Positions 1 to 34,300 of a DNA stretch of 64,000 nt are shown here, one piece after another. The notes under the pieces were generated by a model. That model ran no database searches. It saw nothing but the letters and a program-made list of their open reading frames with translations, and was not told the origin of the DNA. A program made the position numbers and the translations under genes. The DNA comes from Motacilla alba alba. Lineage: Eukaryota; Chordata; Aves; Passeriformes; Motacillidae. The stretch's first letter is position 1, and every line of letters begins with the position of its first letter. The DNA lies in contig NC_052021.1 in the NCBI RefSeq assembly GCF_015832195.1, forward strand, positions 27,678,786 through 27,742,785, in the 5' to 3' direction.

Positions 1-3000
1 ATGAGCTTGAATACTGAATCATTGTCTACAGAAAAAACAGCTTTTCAGAAAGAAAATACAGGTCAAAGTATAGATCTGAGAGGAGGGAACAAAAAAAGGA
101 ATTGTAACCTGGGGAAGCTGAGCTTGAAATTAATCAACATCTTTATGCTCAACCAAATTGGCCCTGCTTATCACACCAGGCTGGCCAAGTTGAACACAAA
201 AACAAGATAAATGTGGCATGAGGCTACTCATGTCACCACCTCCACAAGGAGAACAAGAAGCTAAGGCAGAGTCTGCCACCATGTGCAGCCTTCCAGCTGG
301 GCATCCAGAGGAATAATTCTGTCCATATGCACTAATGACCATTAGACAATATATGAAAATTTAAAATCTGCTTTATATAGTTATTTAGTGTGCTGCAGAG
401 AATGAAATTTTAGGAGAATGAAATATTTGTACAGTTCTTATGGAAAATTCTTTAGCTCTGCCAGAACTGCATAGCTGTGCTCATGACATGTGTGCATCTT
501 TGCACCTGAAGTTACTTGTCTCTGTTATTTCAGTCATTCAGACAATTCATTGAACAGCATATTAAATTATTCTGCTAAAGAATTCAGAGCTATTTAGTCT
601 TGGTATTACTGTATGAACCTGTTGGATTCCTTTCCTGAAAAAAATGATGACTCGATGAAAAATTTGTGAGCCTTCTTTAAAATAACAACACTGCAGCAAG
701 TGGGAAGAAAAATAATTTTAAAAGTTGCAGTAATTATTATTTAATGATGTATTTTGGAGGCATGTCTTGGGTTTTTTTTTTAAACTCAGGTGTTTTCTAA
801 TTTGTGATTGCCTCTAACGCATGCAAAATAGCATGGGGGTCATATTTTATTACATCTTTGCTTGTACGAGTTCCCTCAGATTAATGTTCCTGCTCTCCAC
901 TTTGCCTGGAGAACGACCAGTGGGGCCTGTGGAGGAGGTGTTTGGTAACTGGAGCAGAGATACTATATTAGCTATACCTTTGCAGTCTAAAAATACCTCT
1001 GTTTTAGGATGGTTGGACAGAATTTGGCCCTTGGGATTTATAGCCTAGGCAGGTTAAGTGAGTGCCGTGCACATTAAATGCAGACTTTGAGGTAGGCCGT
1101 CGCATCTTTCCTAAAATGATGTTACCCTACGGTCAGATTTTTGTTTGTTTTTAATCCTCTGTAAATTTACTACAGGGGCTTTGATGCATGTTTTTCAGCT
1201 TGAAAGCAAAACTGTCTTCCTTCATCCACCACTTTACAATTTTAATGCTTTTAGCAGGCAGCTCCAAGACACAGAAATGGGCTCAGAAAGCAGCACAGCT
1301 AACAAAAATATCTGGAGCTCTTCTAGGAAAGATTTAAAAGAACACCCAAGAGGCCAGAAGAGGGCAGAAAATCTTTTAGCTGGGCATGTGTCAATCTTTG
1401 ACTGAGCACATGGACAAAGCTCCACCATGGCAGGCTGTTCTTCAAGGCGGTGTTTGTGCACCTTCAGAGGAAGAGTTTGGTACCAAACCAGTGCCAGAGA
1501 GAGGCTGCTGGTCCTGGTGTGCATCCCTGGGGTGGGATTGCCTCTCTCTCCTACCAGCTCAGCTTTTTGCACCAGCTTTGAGCTAGCATAAAGCCTCTGA
1601 TGAGTTACTTCTGGCTTTCAGCAGGATGGACGAGGGAAGAGCCCTCTTACATGTCCAACAGAACTTTCTGCTGCCTGCACTCATTTTCTTTTTTGCTTGT
1701 TTGATTGTCTTGAAATTTTTAACTGTGCTTTTGATCTGAGCCCAAGAATTGAAACCATCACCGGGAATGTGCTGCTAGAGAGAATTATGAAGCAAAATGC
1801 AACCACAACACTTTAAATGTTGATTTAAGGGATGTCTAGACCTCATGCTGGCTTTCTGCAGCAAGATGAATTTCTCATAGAGGATACCCCATCTCCCCTT
1901 TCCAATTTTATATTAAAAGTCAATTCCCTATACTCTCTCTCAACTCCAGTCCTTCTGTATGAAGAGGCGTAATAAGGCTTCTGCTTTCTCGTTTTCATTT
2001 ACAGTTTGGAAAGGTCTTGTATTTAATGGAAGTGGAGGGAACACTAAAGAGGAAGCTTGAACACGTGTAGGGCTTTTGAGTTATTAGGTTAATTAAAGAA
2101 AGCCAGAAAATGGTAGCAGTGTAAAAGACCAAAGTCAAAGCCATGCCTATTCCATGGCGTTGCTGTTGACTCTGAAGAAAGATGTTCTTACCCTTGAAGG
2201 GCGTGCTCCTGTGGGCTGATGCCAGCAGGTATTTCTAGAACTTCTGCTTTTGTTAGATTCACATACTAGATGTTTTCATCTTGCTTTTATCTTTGGAATT
2301 TTCTCTCTTCCCTCACAGCTGTGGTGATTTGTTTATTCTGGTGTTAATAACTAGATCTGCTGTTAGTGTGTCTAACAGCATAATAATCCACATACACCAG
2401 ACACACAGAGGTAGATTCAGCACAGAATATTCATTTGTGTTGGAGGATGGAGAAGAGTTATCAGCCAGGAAGGGTTTGAAATGCTTTCCAGGATCAGAAT
2501 TCAAGTGATCTGTACAGTGGCAGAAAAGTATCCAAGAGTAATATTTTTTCAGTGGAAATTCCCATTTTAAGGGGGAAAAAAAAGAGGACAAAGTAATGTT
2601 TCTGCTGTTTATTCTGGCAACCAAAGCTGCTCAAGCATTATAGACTATAATACTCAGTGGTAATTCCAAATAAATCATTTGAGACTACAGTCTTTTAGGT
2701 TGGTTATTTTTTCTTTCCTTTATAGTACACATCACAGCTAGGACAGGGTATGTCTTTTGCCTGGAGCTGCTCATTAACACAGGAAAAAATAGTGAGCCAG
2801 AAGAGTTTATTATCTAAACAGACAGGACATAGTGAAAGTAGAGAAGTTACTAGCCACACTCTTGTGATGGGAATGAAGGAGTATTTAGAGAAATTATTTA
2901 ATCAAGGTGGTGCCAACAGTGATGCAGAATACCCCCAGCCCACCACAGTCCTGATCCAGTACTTCAAATTTTGTTTTCATCTATTTATCATCAATTTCAA

Positions 3001-5226
3001 AGGATTTGATGGTTTTTAATTTTTTTTCTCCATGTTTATTGTTGTAAGACACCTAAATTGTCACAGAGAAATGCTTCATGTGCATTGTCTGATGTGCACG
3101 CCATGATCACTAGGATGGGCTTGGAGATGTAGGGAATAGTCAACTCCCAAACCCACCTGTACCTGAGTCCTGCACCACCCTTAAAGCCTTTTGCCATGCA
3201 CAGCAATATACTTTATGCATTCCCATGCCCAGAGGGGGTGGCCATATCCTGATGGACAAGGAAAACAAAATGTGGGCTCACTACTTTGAAATGTCAGAAT
3301 GGTTCTAAAGCCTCTTTTCAGTTTCTTGAAGCTCCCTACTGACAAAATATTTCTGTATATAGGGAAGTGAAAGAAGGATTTCCACTTGTTTAAACTTATT
3401 GTATAAACTTCAGTCCATCTCCTAAAACCAAAGAAGTTGCAGGGAGGTTTGCCTTCCCATTGGGTCTGACATGAGGACCACTTTGCCACTGTCAGGGGAC
3501 AGAATAAAAATGGTTCCAGTGGACATTCTCACTGGTCAAAATCCTCCTGGCAACAAAGAGAGAGCAGCAACCTTGTGTCTAGCATCTTATTGTGTAGATT
3601 TATGTGGTATAAAAGGACCATGAGCATTGTGCTAGCTCTCTGCACATGGCAGGATTTCACTCAGCAGCTTGAGAAGGTCAATTAAGTATTAAATAGCACC
3701 CAGGACAACAGGGTAAGATCACTAGGTGCCATGTAACATTTTTTACATATCATGAGCTGTGCACAAGGGCATATCTAAATAAAATGCATAGGAAATAGCA
3801 TCACACAAATATGATCTACATTTTTTCTTGATCAAAGAGGCTGAGGAAAAAAATAATTAAAAAGTAAAAGCCTTATGCAATGAGATTTAAAAGAAAACTT
3901 TGGAGGCTGATAAGACGCATCTGGCACAACTTCAAAGTCCATCAAAGTACATATAATCAATGTTTGTCAATAGCAGTTTTGCATCCTTTAATTTATCTTT
4001 CATGGATATAAAGCATGATGTTATTAGGATCCAGTCCATACCTTAATTCTGTTTGAGATTTGATGAATCAGGGCTCTATTAAAATTCAGTGCAAATCAGC
4101 TTACTCAAGGACACATTACATAAAGTCATGTGTTATCTAACTCCTTTTATCTTGCTGTCTTTCTAACTAGCTAAAGAATCTGGAATTTCATAAACTTGTA
4201 TTTGTGGCTGGCCACCAACATACTGACTCAAACACATATTGCTTGTAGGCACCTGCTTAAGGTATGCACATGTGGCATAGACAGGATACCAAAATTCTTT
4301 GTGTATTTTTTGATGTATGAAATCTCCTTTAGTAATGTTCATGCTCCAGAGTAAGGAATCATCAGAAACAAGGTTCTCTGATATCCAAATTTCAGCACCT
4401 GTCACTGTAATCATGACTGTCTTTTTCACCACAAAACCATTCAGGATGGGAAGTTTTGAAGCCTTTGTGATTTCACTGTTTTCTTCTTCATATTTCAACA
4501 CGTGGACACTATTTCTACCACTTTCTTTGTTTTCAGGTTCTAAACTGTCTTGGAGAAAGAATGGTCACTTCATTTGTTTTTGTAACATGCAGCACAAACA
4601 ATATCTGATCAGCAAAAGTTTGTCAGCATTTCTGCAACAGGGAGTTATTTATTCTTGCAGTACTCTGATTTCCTGAGTTGCTACTGTTGTTACAAATGCT
4701 TCAGCCTCAGGAGAATACAGGTTACTCAAGAATTTAGATTTTTTATTTAAAAAAATAACAAGTCCTGGTTCTCACATTAGTGGAATAAAGTTTGAGAATA
4801 TGAACTCTGATACATGTCTGAAATTTAGAAAATAATCAAATAACACACTTTGATGCTTTTAAAAATCATATTTTATGTAACAAGATCTCACGGTTTTTCC
4901 GGTGAGAGAGAAGTGTGATGACTTTTTTTCCAATCTAAAATAATAGTTGAAAGATAATTCTAATACAAGGTAAATGCTTGTTTTTAATGTTAATTTATAC
5001 TGTCCCCATCCTTGTTACTTACTGATTTGAAACATTTGCCACTGGTCAATGCAATGATTATCTGGACAGGATTCATTTTATTTGATCAGGGCAATCTGTT
5101 GAACATTAAACAATATTTGAAGCACGGTTAATTATTTGCACTGAATTAGCTTGGCCTCAAAAGACTGTGACTCATCTGAAAAATCATAGACAAGAAGAAA
5201 AAGCTAATTTCAAGAAAAAAACAAGG
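1..5226. other. Intergenic DNA upstream of HABP2
   Basis: AT-rich sequence with no exon series, RNA gene or mobile element I can recognise on either strand. The open frames here are short (112 codons or fewer), mostly overlap on opposite strands, and show no domain. In human the next gene on this side is TCF7L2, separated by a large gap, so distal regulatory DNA is possible but nothing specific is visible apart from the promoter-proximal motif listed separately. Confidence 0.6.
5126..5139 (+). promoter_or_regulatory. Candidate HNF1-type site upstream of HABP2 exon 1
   Basis: The sequence GGTTAATTATTTGC matches the palindromic HNF1 consensus (GGTTAAT-N-ATTAAC) at 11 of 13 informative positions, with a perfect left half-site. 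It lies about 87 bp before the HABP2 ATG. A FOX-like AT-rich motif (TTAAACAATATT, about 5107-5118) is just upstream. HABP2 is a liver-expressed plasma protein in mammals, so a hepatic factor site is expected. The transcription start is not known and no TATA box is evident. Confidence 0.35.
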
Positions 5227-26707
<21,481 letters not shown>

Positions 26708-27961
26708 GAGAGAGCTTTGGAATGATAAATGGTAAGATTGAGAGTTTTACTGGTTTTATTCATTCCCTAAATGCCTCATCTTTGATGAAAAATATTACTG
26801 ATATTTTCTCATGGCCTTCATGGGGCATCCTTCATCACCATCTTGAAAATAGCTTTAAGAGTGTTAGCTGAAATGTCAGTGACAGATTTTCTGTTGTGGG
26901 CTTTCAAATAAGCCCACATTTTTTAGCTAAACAGATCGGAAAGTAAAGCTACTCCATTTCTTCCCCTAAAAAATCAAAGGCCCTGACACCATGTTTCTAG
27001 ATCTGCTTTTCAAGCCAATTCTCCCAGCTCAGCTGCTGCCAGACATTTCCTCTTCCCCTCATGCTCCTGTCTAAGATGTGTTTTTTCTGCACTCATTGGA
27101 CCCTGACACCTCAAAGCTATTGGTGTGTGCTCTTAAAGCCAGTACCATTTTTTACACACATAAGAATCACCATGTGGCTGAGTTTGCAAGATTGAAGCCA
27201 TTGGAATTTCCTGAGAAGAGAGGATCAGGCAGGACAATTATTTTTTAAAGCACTTTTGTGGGTAAATAACTACAAATTTTATTAGTGATGCATTTCAGAT
27301 TGAAAAACCAAACAAACTTTCAGTACTAGAATTATCCACTTTATTGCTGACTAGAGAATAGTTACATGTTATGCTCCAGAACTACAATGGTTTATTTGTA
27401 CTTAACCAGTGAGAGCTAGTAGTACTAAATGCTACTAAAAATCTGTCTAAAGCCATTGGATAATTTGAGAGTTCTCATAAGAGGTACCTGTCAAATTGTG
27501 TAACTTTTGCCCAATGATTCTGCACAGAAATTTGAAAAACAAGAGATTGGTATTAAATCAGGATATAAAGAATAGACTTGTTTGTGAAGAGTCAATTTCT
27601 TAAAATAGTGATGGTCACTCTTCCTTGAATTCCAGGGTTTCCAACCTTCTCTAAGCAGCTACCTAATCTGTCAATAGCTACCCCTACTACAAAGAGTAAT
27701 TCTGATGTTTCACTTTGGAAGGTTTGAAAAAGACTGAAGAACTGATTGTGTCCTGAATACATCCTGATAGTCTAGAACAGATTCCCTGATGTCTGCTTGC
27801 CTTTGGCAAGTCAGAGATAACTTTTCTCCCACCGGCCTTCAACTAGTTCATCTCTTAAACCACCTGAATTGCGCTTTTGTTCTCTCTAAGGTCAATGGTG
27901 CCAATATTCTAGGAACATAAAAATCTCCAAAAATTACAAACATGGAATAAGAATCACCTGA

Positions 27962-27967
27962 TTTATT
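27962..27967 (-). terminator. NRAP: Candidate NRAP poly(A) signal
   Basis: AATAAA on the minus strand, 290 nt after the NRAP stop codon. It is the nearest canonical hexamer downstream of the gene. Confidence 0.4.
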
Positions 27968-28052
27968 CATTATAAATTATTTCATATTCTACCATCCATG
28001 GTACAAAGCTGAGCCTGCCAGTCATCTAGTACTAATTTCATTTACAGCTTTA

Positions 28053-28058
28053 AATAAA
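28053..28058 (+). terminator. HABP2: Candidate HABP2 poly(A) signal
   Basis: The first AATAAA on + after the HABP2 stop, about 1.35 kb downstream. A variant ATTAAA at 27552-27557 would give a shorter UTR. Use of this site would make the HABP2 and NRAP transcripts overlap. Confidence 0.3.
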
Positions 28059-28257
28059 TAGCAGAATTTGTAATACATTCAGTGATGAATCACAAAGTAT
28101 CCACACAAAAATAAAAAGATCAGTTATAAATTGCAATGTTTTGGTTGCCTTTTAAAACAAAAATTCTTAAAAGCCATCTATTGTGTTTCCCAGAAAACTG
28201 GAAAAGCTACAGGATTTGCAGGACAAGATGAAAATCTATGTTATGTCATGTTTCTGT

Positions 28258-28359
28258 TTACTTCTGATAAAGCTGCATTTGCCTTCTCTTGACTTGCAGA
28301 ATTTCTGAAGCATCAGGATTGACTCCAGCTTGCTGAGATCCTTCTGTCTCCAACTGGTC
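28258..28359 (-). CDS. NRAP: NRAP exon w32: C-terminal tail and stop
   Basis: Fragment residues 1373-1405 plus TAA. Non-nebulin tail: acidic/Gln-rich start (DQLETEGSQQAG), NPDASEILQVKRR, then QMQLYQK. Human NRAP ends in a similar NPDATEILHVKKKK segment. The acceptor is gattttacag on the minus strand. It is too short to stand out as an open frame and was found from that motif. Confidence 0.9.
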   Translation of the reverse strand, partial: DQLETEGSQQAGVNPDASEILQVKRRQMQLYQK

Positions 28360-31300
28360 CTGTAAAATCACACCCCAAAAAATTGTGAAACCAGCCAGTG
28401 GATAGAGGAGGATTTTAACTATTATTCTATAACAACGTTTTCATATTCAAAATAACACAACAGGCAAAAAAATTAGGAAAATCTAAATCACTGTTCTGCA
28501 TGGAGTGAATTTCTGCTGTGGAGAAGTGCAAAAAATGGACCTGTTCATGTAAGTTAGATACCTCACATACCAAAGGACTAAATGTGCTCAAGTCTTAGTT
28601 TCTATTTTGAATCCTAAAAAAAAAAAAAACCAAAAAAAAACAGCAAACACCTGAGTTCCACATGGATTGCACAACTGTAGGTTTCCCTGGGACCATCAGG
28701 TCACTGTCATACCTTTGGCTTATGAAGATACTGCCTGTAGCTCCCACTGCCTCCATATACTGAACCATAGTTTTCACTTATTTCCTGAGTAACTTTTGGG
28801 AATGTAAATCATGGATATGTACTGTTTCTCTTGGTTTGGATTATTGTTTGACTTCTTACCAAAGTTAACAATTAAATGATCAAAGTATTTGAAGTGCAGT
28901 ACTTCTCTTCTATTGTAGCTGAATGGTTCCTAACTGTAAGGGCTACGAGATTCCCGTATGGATTTCTGCTCTCTTGTGCTGGGACACTGCAGACTGGGAG
29001 TCATCCAGAAGGAAAGCCTGGAAGATCCCTGCTTGTAATATCTTTAACCTTGAGCTGGACAGAGGCAGAAGAGACTGGAGCATTGCCCCTTTGCACAAAG
29101 CCTCCCACAGCACACATTATCTGTTAGGAGCCTACTCTCAGACTGTCAGTACAACTGCCAGTGGAGATTACATGGCAACACAGAATTACATGGCAACACC
29201 TGGTTCCTGATGAAATTACGAAAAGAGAATGGGAGTTCCATGGGGAGTCCCTTCTGCTTCTGCTTGCCTCAGAGGTACTAGGACACTTGGAGGTCTGACA
29301 TCATCCACATGTTGGGGAAAACACATCCTGACATGACACTGCTGAATTCCCTTCAATGGCTCTTTAAAATTGAGATGTACACTAAGGCACAAAGCTTCAT
29401 GAGGGAAGTGCACATATCAGACAGTAGGGAGAACTGTAGACTCCAGGGAGCATTCAGAAGTGTTAGACAGGATGTGTGCAGGTAAGGAGCAGAGCTGTTG
29501 GGATTTGTGAGAAGGATGGTTTGCTCTACTTACAGCTCCAGGTCTGTACTGAGTAGAAGGCTGCAGCAATCCCATTTCCCGAAGGTATGCCAGCTCAGCA
29601 GCTCTTCTTGCCATTTCAACTTTGTGAGAGCCTGGGGGAGTCCAGCCAATGCCTCTGAGCCAGTTCAAGTCAGACTTGTATTTTATCTGAGAGAATGAAA
29701 CAAGCACCATGATGTCTTATTTTGTTGAGCTCTAACCAAATCACACCCCCTGGGTATTCAAGAAAGAGCATATAAAGGAGCTGAAGGGTCAATAATAAAC
29801 AAATTACTCATTTTTAGCAAGCAGACTGTGGTTCTTTCAAGGTGATTTTGTTGGCAGGTAAGGTTTGCAAAGGAGATTGCACAGACAGCTCCCAGGCCAG
29901 GAAAGGACCGTGTCACTCAGCCACACTTACATCACTCTGCAGCTTGTAGGCCTGCTTTGCATGTTTCACGTTTAGCTGCTCAGGGTCCCAAGTGTATTGG
30001 TGCAAGGGCTGCCTGTAGTTAACATTGCTTGCAAGCTGCTGGCTTCTCTTGGCATGGAGGAATCCTGGCTGGTTGAGGTGACTCTGGAATTGTGCCATGT
30101 TTAGGGCATAATCACTCCTGTACTGGAGGTCACTCTGGAGTTTCCCCACTCTGAGGACATGTCTGATTTTGGGATCGTCATTTGCACTGAGGAATCCAAT
30201 CTGCTGGCCTCTGTCTCTCAGGAAGGCTTCTCTGTATTTGTACTGCAGGAAGTGCAGAGGAAAATCTCATTTTCACATTCAAATTACCTTCAAATTCTGT
30301 TATGAAATAACTTATCCTCCCCCGGCTATCAATCATGCTTCCTGTAGTGCACAAAGACCAAGGGTTTGTTTGATATCAAACCACATCTCCTAATCTAACA
30401 AGACACTTTAGAAGAATTACTTTTGTGCTCATTTTTAAAGGAGTGGAAAGACTTAGGGGGCCCAAAATGCTCATCTCTCAAAAGTAATCAGAGATCCTCC
30501 GACTGTTGCACTCTTGGGTATACACAATACAGAGCTCAACCAATGAAGCTCCTCCGTCTTTAGCTTTCTTGCCAGCTGTGGTCTTGTGTGTTCAAAGATA
30601 ACCCACTTTATCCTAGACCATGCTTTAACTATTCATAGCCTAATACCTATATTATTTGATGAAATCATAATATGTCTTCTTCCCAAGAAAAGCTCTTGGC
30701 ACATAAGAACAGCCTGGTATTGGACATTATTAATGGTTGACTTCAGTTAGAAATCTTTGCACTTTTAACCAGCACTTTGTTTCATTGGATCACCAATTTT
30801 CCATACCAGAACAATGTTCACTCATGTAAAACTTCACCCATTTTTGCAGGATGGAGTGGCTTGGGAAGAGGGTTGGGAAGTGTTTGAAACAGAACAATTC
30901 TTACATCACTAGCAATCTCTCTTGAAGCCTTTGCTGTCTGGAATGGGATGGCGTCAATCCTAAAATCATAGCCAGATGCCCTTGTCTGTTCCCAAGATGT
31001 TTTATACAATTTCTGTGTTGAAAAGAAAAGAACAAAAAAGTCATTTTCCCCCTGCAGTTTCTTAAACGTAGTCCCATAACTGCAATAATAAATGTTTTAT
31101 CCTACTGGGCTTATTTGTATCAAGAGTCATCAGTACTATCTCCAAGGTTTTGATCCAGTTCTATAGCACTTCAACTTCTTTTCTATTCACCATAATGATA
31201 AAATGCCTCATCTGAAAAGTGCCACCAGGGTTTCCTTTTGTACTTGAATGTGGTTGTTTTTGATGTGATTTAATTTCTATTAGAAACTGTGATGCATCAG

Positions 31301-34300
31301 TCACATCAATATTGCATTGATATTGCCCTTATTCTCTCTTTTGATGCATCCACTCACAGTGTCTTGGGTTTCCTGGCATCCTAATTTCAATACCAGTTAT
31401 TTCAAGCTTTTCAAATGATCCTCATCTCTATCCCCAGCCACATGTGGCTTCATTAACTCATGTGGAATAACAGCCGGTTGTAATGCGACTTTGAGGATGT
31501 GAATCACATTTACATCCTGAAGAGAAGTTGCTCTAGATTTGGTTCTTGTTCCATTAGTAGCTTTCTTAAAATAGCTTCCAGTCTGCAGGTCCTACTACAC
31601 AGCCGTGGTATCTTAGCTGACACTTTCAGCTGTCCCCTTCTGATTTTATTCATTTGCTTTCTGTAAGTCTTTGATTCACCCCTCCTGAGGTTTGTGACCG
31701 TAGGAAAAGGAGCACAAAATCTACTCCACATTTTAAGACAATCTTCTGTTTCACTGGTGACTGTAGTGCTAGGTGGTAATAAACTTGAAAGTAAATTTAG
31801 ATGCCAGAAATCCTGCAAGACAGCCAGGGCAGGAGCAATATAAGCATCACTGTACACCCTGCTAATAGGGATGACCTTTCATTTGTGTGCAATCCTTGCA
31901 CGTAATATTTGACTTTTTACATTTTCCTCCATTGCTTCAAAATGTAATTTCTACTTGTTTCTTTCACCTATCTCAAAGCTCCTAGCAAACTGAAGTCATC
32001 CTGACCCTACAGGTAAAGCTATTTAGTCAGGCAACAGGACAATAGGAATAGACTGAGTTCCTATGTATGAGATAATGTGGAAACAAATTCTCTTTAAACT
32101 AATTCCACTCACTGATTCAGTTACATCCAGATTGATGACAACTATGCCTAAGGGATCATTTCAACACAGTGTTACAGCTTCAGAAAGGTAGAATACATAG
32201 TCTAGGAAAGAGACTCCCTCACTCAAACAAAATCAAAAATATTTTAATTTGTAACTAATCATATTTATAATGAAGGTTTGAAATCCTTAATAATAGCTTA
32301 CTGCCCTAGAAAATGAAATGAATGCTCAAAAGGAAAATTAGCAGACTTTACCCGACTCCTCCAGCCCAAACCTAACAACATGTTGGCTGTTCACTGCCTC
32401 TGGCTTCATTTAGTTCTGGTCAGGCTCAGAAAACTTGGCTTCTACATACATGAAAGTTTTTATTCCCAAACAAGTGTTCCAAGTCAGCTCCCCAGAGGAG
32501 AAGGTTCACTTACATCACTGATGTAGAGTGCATTCTGGCGGGCTCGGATGAAATCCGGATGATCAGGAGGCAGGGTGTACCTGTGCCTGTCTTCAGAACC
32601 TCCAGCTCTGTACAGCCTCTGTGGGGCCAAAAGTCATTGAATGCAGGTGATACTGGAAGCAATGTCAAGATCAATTCTTTTATGCATTATGGTACAGCAA
32701 AAGTTAAGGTCACTTATACATTAGAATGAAACCTACATCATTGCACTGGAGGTAGCTGGTTTTGGCATGAATCAAACTCGGAGAGTCAGCCACAGCAGTG
32801 AACTTCAGACTTTCTGGCTTCTGACGGTACTTTACCTGAGAGGGGCAGGAGGCAACAAAAACAAACAAAGGAAAAAAAAAACCAGGAGATGTTTCTGTTA
32901 ATAATATGTGACAATTCCAGGAGTGTGATAACTGGGGTAAAACATAAAAGACACTTTCCTGAAGCCGCTGCTCTGCTTCAGTCTCAGTTGCTCTTTCAGC
33001 TAGGGACTGGGGATGCCTTTGTATCAAGCACAGAACTTTTTTGTAGTGTGTCTATGTGTGTGTGTGTGCACAAAAGACTTCCCACTAAAATTGACATGCA
33101 AAAAGCTTTTGAACACTATGCTTTTGACAGCTGATAATTTTTCTCCATTAATGCATGATACTGAGCAGGCAAATGCCCCTTCATTGTGGTTGTCAGTGCT
33201 GTATCTTTCTACACAACTTCCATAACTACCTGCTTAGAATTTCATAATGGAGTTTCCTGCATTTATTTATTGCTACATGTTTTGCTTATAGTCTTGTGTT
33301 TCATTTGGAATGGAAAATATTCAGCAGGTGTCACACAGTGGACTTGCGTCTCCCATACTGCTTCCTGGTAACTTACACCTTGTATAAACAGGCTCCCACA
33401 TCAAAAGGAAATGATAAGCTACATTCGTAAGTGTCATGTAACGAGGAGCCTTGATGGTAAACAATTCCTACAGACTTGCTATCCCATGAAAGATTTATCA
33501 GTTACCTCGCTGATAAGCTCTCCAGCCTTCTTTACACTTTCTATCTGCGGAGATCTCAGAGCCATCCAACCAACTCCTTTCATGAAGTTCAGGTCTGATT
33601 TATAGCGATGCTGTTAAAAATGAAAATCGTTAACTATCAGTTTTGTATCCACAGCTATTAAGGTTTTTTAAAAAACTCCCTGGTTCATATTCACATTTTG
33701 AGGTTTTTCATTTGCCATGCACATATCAGATCGTAAAGCCAAACTGTTTGCATTTGTTCATTCCACCAGGAATTAAATAATGTATCATATGCAAGTTACA
33801 AGAGAAGGCCCCACGAGTGAATTAGTATGACTCAAAGCAGTAAGTAATAACCTGTTTGTACTGGGCGTAAAAGAACCTCTTTTGAAATAATTTTATGAGG
33901 TGAGTACAAGTCAGGAATACTAATTATTTTATCTGGTTCACGGTTCCTCGTTAACCCCATTTCTAGGAGGACATATTACTCTTTCTTTATTCACATTAAA
34001 GGCTTGCTTTTAGCTCCTAATCTATCAAAGAAAATCAGGCAGACCCAATAGAAAGCAAAAGTCAGCGAAGTGCCCGCAATCCCAACAATCCTGACTTCAC
34101 TTCAGAGTCATGGTGTCTCACTGTGTGACTTTAATCCAATCATCCAATTTTCATTTTTGTTCTCCCCTATATGTACAAAAGACATGACAATCAACTAACT
34201 CATGTGTGCTGTACATTACTCTGCTAGGCAGTGAGGGTATCAGGCAAAGCCATCATCACCATTTGTCTGGGAGCCTGATTTGGGGTTCTAAAGGTGAGAG

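Larger units (their letters stand above)
26708..28257. other. Convergent 3' region of HABP2 (+) and NRAP (-)
   Basis: The 1,550 bp between the two stop codons must hold both 3' UTRs. On + there is no AATAAA close to the HABP2 stop; candidates are ATTAAA at 27552-27557 and AATAAA at 28053-28058 and 28110-28115. On -, AATAAA (TTTATT on +) occurs at 27962-27967 and at several places further on (27391, 27340, 27278, 26755). No repeat or RNA gene is recognised. Confidence 0.6.

Noticed and set aside
4163..4501. 112-codon minus-strand frame upstream of HABP2 with a protein-like look
   Set aside because: Stops lie just upstream in the same frame, an equally long frame is open on the other strand, no family is recognised, and frames of this size are common by chance.
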